Of a stretch of 11,398 nt of DNA, positions 6,629 through 11,398 are shown piece by piece. The DNA comes from Natrialbaceae archaeon (GTDB lineage: Archaea > Halobacteriota > Halobacteria > Halobacteriales > Natrialbaceae). The DNA lies in assembly GCA_003552325.1 (NCBI GenBank), contig PUKM01000253.1, forward strand, positions 1-11,398. The letters run 5' to 3'. The first letter of the stretch is position 1. Each line of letters starts with the position of its first letter. Position numbers and translations under genes: made by a program. The notes beneath the pieces were generated by a model, which searched no databases, was not told the origin of the DNA, and saw only the letters and a list, made by a program, of their open reading frames with translations.

Positions 6629-7081
6629 ATGATCCGTGGGAAAGACCTGGCCGTCTCACTCCTGTTCGTCGGGACCGCGGCTGCTGCAGGCTACGTGCTC
6701 CAGTCGCGAACGCGAACCAGGCCGGCGGCCCACTCGAAAGCCGACGTCGGTGCCCGTATCGTCGACAGCGTCCCCGAGAACGCGACCGTGATCAATAGCT
6801 CGAGTCGCCGTCTTCGACAACTGCCCGGCGTTCGGACGGCCCTCAAACGGGCGATCAAGAACGACGCGCGCGAGGAGTGGGAACACGTCACCCTCGAGCG
6901 GAAGGGATCGTGGGAGATCGTCGATGCGCTCCGACGGTCACTCCCGTACTACGATGCGGCGTCCGACGGCGATGGCAGCGGATACAACGGGGTCTACGTG
7001 CGATACAAAGACCGCGTTATCGTTCTCGATGCCATCGGCTGGGCTCGAGTACAGCCAACAGAGCAGACCCAGTACGAATAA
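6629..7081 (+). CDS. unrecognised protein with N-terminal membrane anchor
   Basis: 150 residues. I do not recognise a family. Residues 6-24 form one hydrophobic helix (LAVSLLFVGTAAAAGYVL) followed by basic SRTRTRP, so the protein is probably anchored with its C-terminus in the cytoplasm or held by an uncleaved signal. The rest is a small mixed alpha/beta domain: helices around 42-52 and 60-78 (LPGVRTALKRAIKNDAREEW), an amphipathic helix WEIVDALRRSLPYY near 95-108, then a loop rich in Gly/Asp and a strand pair VYVRYKDRVIVLDAI near the end. No cysteines, His cluster or catalytic signature stands out. It has its own leaderless promoter and converges on orc1, the two stop codons being about five bases apart. 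It could be a haloarchaeal family linked to the orc1 locus, which a neighbourhood comparison would show. Confidence 0.75.
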   Translation: MIRGKDLAVSLLFVGTAAAAGYVLQSRTRTRPAAHSKADVGARIVDSVPENATVINSSSRRLRQLPGVRTALKRAIKNDAREEWEHVTLERKGSWEIVDALRRSLPYYDAASDGDGSGYNGVYVRYKDRVIVLDAIGWARVQPTEQTQYE

Positions 7082-7086
7082 GCGTC

Positions 7087-8598
7087 CTAGTTTTCGAACC
7101 GGGCCTGGACGAACGGCTGGACGTCGTCGATATCGGACAGCCGTGAATCCGAGAGTAATACCGCTTCGGTCTCCTCGAGTGGTACCGAGAGGCTGATCTC
7201 TTTGGTGCGGCCGTACCGCCCCTTCGAGACGACGACCGCGTTGACGATACCGAGCATATCGAGTTCGCTGATCAGGTCTGTGACCCGCCGCTGGGTGAGA
7301 ATATCGGCGTCGATCTCATCACAGAGGCGCTTATAGATATTGAACACCTCGCCGGTGTTGATACTGTGGACGCCGTTTTTCTCGAGGGAAATAATCGAGA
7401 ACAGGACGAGTTTGCTCTGTGTCGGGAGGGTCCGAACGACCTCGACGACCCGGTCGAGTTCGATCTTGTCCTGTGCCTGGCGCACGTGTTCTTCGACGAT
7501 CGTTTCCGTCTGGGCGCGTTCGGCGAGTTCGCCTGCCGTCCGCAGGAGGTCGAGAGCTCGGCGGGCGTCACCGTGTTCCTGGGCGGCGAACGCCGCACAC
7601 AGGGGGATCACGTCCGCAGAGAGGGCACCGTCTTTGAACGCGACTTCAGACCGGTGCTGGAGGATGTCACGGAGTTGGTTGGCGTCGTACGGTGGGAAGA
7701 CGATCTCTTCCTCACCGAGACTCGATTTGACCCGGGGATCGAGGAAATCGGTGAACTTCAGATCGTTCGAAATGCCGATGATCGACACGCGTGAGTTCTC
7801 GAGTTCGGAGTTCATCCGCGAGAGGTTATACAGCGTGTCGTCGCCCGATTTCTCGACCAGTTTATCGATTTCGTCGAGCATAATGACGACGACCCGCTCT
7901 GAGTAATCGACCGCGTCGAAAAAGACGCTGTAGACCCGGTCGGTGGGCCATCCCGTCATCGGCACCTCTTCGAACCCGTCTTTGTCTTCCTCGAGCGTCT
8001 CGATACGTGTCTCGACGTCCTCGAGTGAGTCGTACGGTTCCTCCGCAAGCGGGTCGGGTCCCTCTTTGGGGTCGACAAACGGAGTCTCCTCACTCGAGTC
8101 GAGCCGTTCACAGAGGCCCTCGAGTCGTTCGATTTCCTCGTCGATCCGACGGGAGTTTTCCTCGATAAATTTGTTGGCGAGTTGGGCCAGCACCCGGTAC
8201 TGGGTATCGGTGACCTCACAGTTGATATACTCGACGTCACACGGGACGCGATACTTCTGGGAGGTGCTCTCGAGTTCCTTGCTGACGAACTTCGCACTCG
8301 CCGTCTTTCCCGTCCCCGTCTTCCCGTAGATCAGGATATTCGACGGCGTCTCACCACGCAGTGCTGAGACGAGAATCGTCGCCATCTTGTTGATCTGGTC
8401 GGTTCGATGGGGCAACTCGTGTGGGGTATACGAGGGGCGTAATACCTCCTTGTTCTCGAAGATCGGCTCGCCGCTCAACAGATCATCGAACAACCCCTGG
8501 TTCCCCTCATCATCCTCGAGGGTCGCCCTGAAACCTGCTGGTGGCGAATCCTCTCCTGTACGGTCCGTATCCGCCGGTTTCGCATTTTCGTCTGCCAT
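7087..8598 (-). CDS. orc1: Orc1/Cdc6 replication initiator of the oriC1 type
   Basis: Binds origin recognition boxes, remodels origin DNA and helps load the MCM helicase; an ATP-dependent initiator. 503 residues, ATG at 8598. The AAA+ core has Walker A YGKTGTGKT (91-99), Walker B VVVIMLDEID (236-245), sensor 1 in GISNDL (N278) and the sensor-2 arginine in GDARRALDLL (R346). Before it, residues 1-45 are acidic and flexible, and FENKEVLRPSYTPHELPHR (47-65) is the usual lead-in. Residues 148-215 are an acidic helical insertion, between the Walker motifs, that separates this type from shorter Cdc6 paralogues. A winged-helix domain (about 388-500; LPTQSKLVLFSI, then RRVTDLISELDMLGIV) reads DNA. 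The close resemblance to haloarchaeal Orc1 proteins flanking oriC1, as I recall them, supports the subtype. An ORB-like site lies 14 bases upstream of the ATG. The gene ends beside the convergent 6629 gene. Confidence 0.95.
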   Translation of the reverse strand: MADENAKPADTDRTGEDSPPAGFRATLEDDEGNQGLFDDLLSGEPIFENKEVLRPSYTPHELPHRTDQINKMATILVSALRGETPSNILIYGKTGTGKTASAKFVSKELESTSQKYRVPCDVEYINCEVTDTQYRVLAQLANKFIEENSRRIDEEIERLEGLCERLDSSEETPFVDPKEGPDPLAEEPYDSLEDVETRIETLEEDKDGFEEVPMTGWPTDRVYSVFFDAVDYSERVVVIMLDEIDKLVEKSGDDTLYNLSRMNSELENSRVSIIGISNDLKFTDFLDPRVKSSLGEEEIVFPPYDANQLRDILQHRSEVAFKDGALSADVIPLCAAFAAQEHGDARRALDLLRTAGELAERAQTETIVEEHVRQAQDKIELDRVVEVVRTLPTQSKLVLFSIISLEKNGVHSINTGEVFNIYKRLCDEIDADILTQRRVTDLISELDMLGIVNAVVVSKGRYGRTKEISLSVPLEETEAVLLSDSRLSDIDDVQPFVQARFEN

Positions 8599-8611
8599 TC
8601 GTCGTACACGT

Positions 8612-8631
8612 ACCCCCTGGTTTCGTGTGGA
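8612..8631 (-). promoter_or_regulatory. origin recognition box (ORB-like), beside the orc1 start
   Basis: ACCCCCTGGTTTCGTGTGGA; read on the minus strand it is TCCACACGAAAC followed by CAGGGGGT, matching the archaeal ORB plan of a half-palindromic CCA...GAAAC core plus a G-run ending in GGGT. It lies 14-33 bases before the orc1 ATG, over the expected core promoter, so Orc1 could bind and repress its own gene there. The ORB plan is from knowledge of archaeal origins; binding is inferred. Confidence 0.65.
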
Positions 8632-8703
8632 GCGCTATCGCCAAAGAGCCCCCAAACAGGACACACATTGCCTGTATCGAGCATTTGGGTTTTTCCGAGC
8701 GCC

Positions 8704-8716
8704 CTGGATCGTCCAG
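8704..8716. repeat. short perfect inverted repeat in the origin region
   Basis: CTGGA-TCG-TCCAG, five-base arms with a three-base spacer. It could be a protein site or a small hairpin; chance is possible. Confidence 0.4.
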
Positions 8717-8811
8717 TTGATGCAAACGAAGCAGAGGAACACGTGAGTAATAAACGCTTCCCTTCATGTCTGCAGACACTCACTCGAATCGGATATTCAA
8801 AGAGAGAATAG

Positions 8812-8825
8812 GACACACAGGTGTC
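8812..8825. repeat. short perfect inverted repeat in the origin region
   Basis: GACAC-ACAG-GTGTC, five-base arms, overlapping the right copy of the AGGACACACA direct repeat and next to the AT-richer part. Confidence 0.4.
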
Positions 8826-8962
8826 ATTCACAGACTGTCCTCTCTGGACCTCTGTAGGTCGAATCGGGTACTTCATCGAGACAGTGTCACAGCAGGATCG
8901 ATCGTGAGTCCATCGGTAATCGACGAAATCAGCGGAACAGTTGAGGATACCACCGCCCCATA

Positions 8963-8981
8963 ACCCCCGCTTCACATGGAA
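8963..8981 (-). promoter_or_regulatory. weak second ORB-like site
   Basis: ACCCCCGCTTCACATGGAA has the C-run and a TTC...TGGAA half like the first box, but with one base less between them and no GTTTC core. It points the same way as the first box, unlike the usual facing pair, so it is a candidate only. Confidence 0.22.
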
Positions 8982-9044
8982 CGGCCACGTCCTCGAGGAG
9001 ACCCATCCGTAGGTGGTGAGGGCGCGAAGCTACGCGAGCCCCAG

Positions 9045-10361
9045 TTAGGTCACTTTCCCAAGCATCGGAACCGCTCGGCGGGGAGCGTTTACCTCGTCAA
9101 TTTGGGTGAGCACGATCACGACGCCGATAGCGGCGAGTGCCGCGGCGAACGCGAAGGGGACGGCGAACCCCCATGCCACGAGCGCTCCTGAAAGCAATGG
9201 CCCGGCAGCGACGCCAAACCCGAACGCCATCGTGAGGACCGAGAGCGTCGTCCCCGATTCACCCTCCGGCGCGAGATCACCGGCGAGGGCCAACGCTGGG
9301 GCAAAGACCATCGCGCCCGCAACGCCCTGCAGGAACCGGGCGACGAACATGACCCACGAGTCAGCCCACGCGAACACCGTCACATCGGGGATGAACCCCT
9401 GCACAAGTGTCGTCGGGACAAGGAGGATCGTACCGACGATGATGAACACCTTTCGTCCATAGTAGTCGGTCGCCCGCCCGATCGGTGCCTGGAGGAGGAT
9501 CTGTGCGAGGACGAACGCCGCAAACTGTAACCCGAACATCTCGGCTCCCTGATTCAGTTCGGTGTTCACGATATCCCCGAGGGTCGCGAAAACGGCGATC
9601 CCAATGGCCATGAAAAACGAGACGACACCGAGGGCAAACACCGGATCCAGTAATTGGGACCCTGTCCGGTCGAAGACCCTGAAGCTCTCGAGGGCGGAGC
9701 CCTCCGGTTCCTGTGGTTCGATATCTGGATCACGGATCGTCGCGAGCACGAGCACGAACGCGAGCGTCGCCGTAGAGGCCGCGAAATAGAAAGCGGCATC
9801 GAAGCCGGTGATCGAGAGCGTCGTCACCCCGAACGGGATCGAGTACGGCCCGCCGGCAACGACGGCACCCGCGGCAACGGGACCGACGCCGAAGCCGATC
9901 AGCCGGAACGTGTTGTACGTCCCCATGTTACCACCGCGGTTTTCGTCGGTGGCGAGGTCGTTCACCAGTGCGACCGTCGTCGGGATAATGAACGCACCCG
10001 CTATACCCTGGAGGACCCGCAACCCAACGAGGTGCCAGTACGTCGATGCGAGCGAGTATGCGAAACTCGCCGTGGCGATGAGCACCAACCCGAACAAGAC
10101 GAAGATTTTCCGGCGGCCAGTTCGATCGGAGAGTCGGCCCGTAAAGGGCTGGAGCGGGCTGTTGACGAACCCAAAGATCGAGAGGATGACTCCGGTAATG
10201 AACACCTCCGTCAGCCCGAACGTGGCACCAGTAATGAACTCACTCGCGATGAACAGCGGTAGGACGACGATCAGAAACGAATTGCCGACTGACTCGGACA
10301 TCCGCGCCAGTGCCAGTGCCAGCACCTGTGGGTTGACACCCATCGACTCCTGGATGTTCAT
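9045..10361 (-). CDS. MFS transporter, 12 membrane helices
   Basis: 438 residues; start at ATG 10361 (ATG at 10343 would remove six residues). Hydrophobic segments fit twelve helices in two halves around a loop at about 210-235 (RDPDIEPQEPEGSALESF). Motif A is present after helix 2 as GRLSDRTGRRK (75-85) and repeated in the second half as GRATDYYGRK (295-304); RVLQGIAGAF (115-124) and RFLQGVAGAM (342-351) mark helix 4 and its counterpart. These are signs of a major facilitator, probably a drug/proton antiporter-type exporter by its general look, but substrate and direction cannot be read from the sequence. It sits beyond the probable origin, pointing towards it, and is divergent from the lipoprotein gene. 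On the minus strand CGAAAACCCT near 10386-10396 lies about 30 bases upstream and could serve as a weak BRE/TATA. Confidence 0.9.
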   Translation of the reverse strand: MNIQESMGVNPQVLALALARMSESVGNSFLIVVLPLFIASEFITGATFGLTEVFITGVILSIFGFVNSPLQPFTGRLSDRTGRRKIFVLFGLVLIATASFAYSLASTYWHLVGLRVLQGIAGAFIIPTTVALVNDLATDENRGGNMGTYNTFRLIGFGVGPVAAGAVVAGGPYSIPFGVTTLSITGFDAAFYFAASTATLAFVLVLATIRDPDIEPQEPEGSALESFRVFDRTGSQLLDPVFALGVVSFFMAIGIAVFATLGDIVNTELNQGAEMFGLQFAAFVLAQILLQAPIGRATDYYGRKVFIIVGTILLVPTTLVQGFIPDVTVFAWADSWVMFVARFLQGVAGAMVFAPALALAGDLAPEGESGTTLSVLTMAFGFGVAAGPLLSGALVAWGFAVPFAFAAALAAIGVVIVLTQIDEVNAPRRAVPMLGKVT

Positions 10362-10450
10362 CCTCGAGGCTGGGGGACAGGGGAGGGTTTTCGAGCCAAC
10401 ACGCGTTCTCGAGCGTGGTTTCGGCCCGAGAGTGAATACAGTTGTGTTCC

Positions 10451-10460
10451 CGGATATCCG
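10451..10460. promoter_or_regulatory. perfect 10-bp palindrome CGGATATCCG
   Basis: A fully symmetric ten-base site about 90 bp upstream of the MFS start. It could be a dimeric regulator site; it lies rather far from both core promoters, so function is uncertain. Confidence 0.28.
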
Positions 10461-10485
10461 TTCGACGGACCAGGTGGAGGAAACC

Positions 10486-10502
10486 TACCACTGCCCGTGG
10501 TA
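10486..10502. promoter_or_regulatory. inverted repeat TACCAC-N5-GTGGTA
   Basis: Six-base perfect arms around five bases, a typical operator geometry, about 90 bp ahead of the lipoprotein TATA box. A regulator bound here could act on either divergent gene. Confidence 0.3.
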
Positions 10503-10591
10503 TGGATGAAAAACGGTGTGGGTCGAACGAAAAGCGCGCGAAAAACCGCCAGATCGTACTCTTCTCTCATGCCAGTTTTGATAAAGATAAC

Positions 10592-10605
10592 AAATTTTAT
10601 ATTAG
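10592..10605 (+). promoter_or_regulatory. AT-rich TATA box of the lipoprotein gene
   Basis: AAATTTTATATTAG lies in an AT-rich island (about 10568-10616), 27-40 bases before the ATG at 10632. Transcription would begin a few bases ahead of the start codon. Confidence 0.6.
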
Positions 10606-10631
10606 TTAAGTAAGATGTGTTCGGCAGACCG

Positions 10632-11398
10632 ATGGAGAATGAAGAATCCGTTACACGGATAACTAGAGCAACGTTGAACCGCCGGACACTCCTCGCCGGC
10701 GTCGGTATCGGAGGGGCAGGGATGCTTTCCGGTTGTCTTAGCAGTGACGACGCCAATGATGACGACACCGGGGATGACGACAGCGACGACCCCACCACCG
10801 AAAACGGTGATGACAATGGCGACAGCGAGAACGGTGACGACGGTGACAGTGACAGTCCAGATACACTCTCGGAACTGACGCACGACGCCTTCGACGTTGA
10901 CGAAGCGGACCATCCACTATTTTATGCCAATCCGGACGTGAGTGGTCCAGGCGGCGACGTCAGCTATATCATGACACTCGAGGCCAGGGGTGGTGGCGCA
11001 GGGCGAACCGAGTTGATCGATCAGTTCGAGACGTTTATTATCCGCTTCAACAGTGGTGTGCTGCATCGCGAAGATGGAGACGACGTAACCGTTCCGGTCG
11101 AGGTGACGGTTGATTTCACCGAATCAGCCGAAGAGAGAGAACGGTTTATTTTAACCTGGGAGTCAGCAATTCCGACTGGCAAGTACACTGGATTGACGTA
11201 CGACGTCGAAGCCATCGAACTCGTTCACGAGGAAGATGGTGACGTAACTGAGCAGTTTATCGCACCAGAGGCTTCTGAGGTGGAACGCCCAGCGGAGGTT
11301 GGTGAAGAGTACACGTACTGGAGTGAATCCGAGGTGAGCGTCGACCACGAAGTCCACGATGTCGACGAGTACAGCGAGACGACGTTTTCCGAAACGAA
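10632..11398 (+). CDS. Tat-exported lipoprotein (C-terminus beyond right edge)
   Basis: A frame from ATG 10632 to the right edge, 255 residues visible. The N-terminus carries a twin-arginine signal (NRRTLLAGVGIGGAG, R17 R18), then a lipobox LSGC with the lipidated cysteine at C35. Such haloarchaeal proteins are exported folded by the Tat pathway and anchored to the outer face of the membrane. Residues 36-80 are a repetitive Asp/Gly/Asn/Ser linker typical of halophile lipoproteins. The rest is beta-rich; the stretch DQFETFIIRF, then WESAIPTGKYTGLTYDVEAI (about 175-194), resembles the DUF4382 fold seen in related lipoproteins, but this is tentative. A, T-rich codons such as TTT, ATT and TTA are somewhat more common than in the other genes. 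The binding partner or substrate is unknown. Divergent from the MFS gene. Confidence 0.85.
   Translation, partial: MENEESVTRITRATLNRRTLLAGVGIGGAGMLSGCLSSDDANDDDTGDDDSDDPTTENGDDNGDSENGDDGDSDSPDTLSELTHDAFDVDEADHPLFYANPDVSGPGGDVSYIMTLEARGGGAGRTELIDQFETFIIRFNSGVLHREDGDDVTVPVEVTVDFTESAEERERFILTWESAIPTGKYTGLTYDVEAIELVHEEDGDVTEQFIAPEASEVERPAEVGEEYTYWSESEVSVDHEVHDVDEYSETTFSET

Larger units (their letters stand above)
8599..9044. other. probable chromosomal origin region (oriC1-like)
   Basis: A 446-bp non-coding stretch directly upstream of orc1. Haloarchaeal oriC1 sits in this position, with ORBs around an AT-rich unwinding element. Here a good ORB occurs at 8612-8631 and a weak one at 8963-8981. 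The middle part, about 8740-8815 (GTAATAAAC-like and GATATTCAAAGAG-like runs), is AT-richer than its surroundings and could be the unwinding element. Short repeats also occur: AGGACACACA at 8658-8667 and 8810-8819, TCGAATCGG at 8784-8792 and 8859-8867, and small inverted repeats. Open frames here are poor in haloarchaeal character and I reject them. The orc1 promoter must lie here too. Strength of the origin claim rests mainly on location and the first ORB. Confidence 0.6.
10362..10631. other. 270-bp divergent intergenic region
   Basis: Separates the MFS gene (leftward) from the lipoprotein gene (rightward). It holds a possible MFS promoter near 10386-10396, two perfect inverted repeats at 10451-10460 and 10486-10502, and an AT-rich lipoprotein promoter at the right end. 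No credible gene. Confidence 0.6.

Noticed and set aside
7340..7906. 188-codon plus-strand frame
   Set aside because: Antisense shadow of orc1, Ser/Arg-rich.
8766..8963. 65-codon plus-strand frame in the origin region
   Set aside because: No motif, few acidic residues, low third-position GC; better explained as non-coding.
8475..8975. 166-codon minus-strand frame across the origin region
   Set aside because: Cys- and Arg-rich, overlaps the orc1 N-terminus in another frame, unlike a haloarchaeal protein.
9654..10262. 202-codon plus-strand frame, and the overlapping 9808-10509 frame
   Set aside because: Both are antisense to the MFS gene, which has clear helices and paired motif A.
10358..10816. 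152-codon minus-strand frame
   Set aside because: Ser/Pro-rich, antisense to the lipoprotein start and its promoter.
1..11398. tRNA, rRNA, CRISPR or insertion sequence
   Set aside because: No cloverleaf-like sequence, regular spaced repeats, transposase motif or terminal inverted repeats were seen on either strand.

Overview
The window looks like chromosomal DNA of a haloarchaeon. It is GC-rich, its proteins are strongly acidic, Leu-Glu codon pairs make the hexamer CTCGAG frequent, the promoters look leaderless (BRE/TATA about 27 bases before the start codon), there is a Tat-type lipoprotein, and an Orc1/Cdc6 initiator of the type that sits beside the main haloarchaeal origin is present. The genus cannot be fixed by eye; a member of the Natrialbales is my guess. 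I see no tRNA, rRNA, CRISPR array or insertion sequence.

Layout. (1) Positions 1-2017, minus strand: a large open frame cut by the left edge, fusing a winged helix-turn-helix, a FilR1-like regulatory domain and a P-loop NTPase that resembles STAND enzymes. (2) 2117-2374, minus: a small membrane protein. (3) 2375-2715: no convincing gene, possibly a gene remnant. (4) 2716-4839, plus: an Mrr-type PD-(D/E)xK nuclease joined to membrane helices, a beta-rich repeat domain and a helical C-terminus. (5) 4886-6523, plus: dUTPase, a YdjM/DUF457-type membrane hydrolase and a CopD-type membrane protein. (6) 6629-7081, plus: an unrecognised membrane-anchored protein with a clear leaderless promoter. (7) 7087-8598, minus: orc1. 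(8) 8599-9044: non-coding, a probable replication origin with a good origin recognition box (ORB) touching the orc1 promoter. (9) 9045-10361, minus: an MFS transporter. (10) 10632 to the right edge, plus: a Tat lipoprotein, truncated, behind an AT-rich promoter.

How they fit together. The right-centre is a replication neighbourhood: the initiator, its probable origin, and dUTPase, which keeps uracil out of DNA. The left third holds the two most unusual proteins. One is a regulator carrying its own NTPase switch; the other is a membrane-tethered nuclease with sensor-like and scaffold-like domains. Either could belong to defence or stress-response machinery, but that is inferred from architecture alone; the two genes are divergent and nothing proves that they cooperate.
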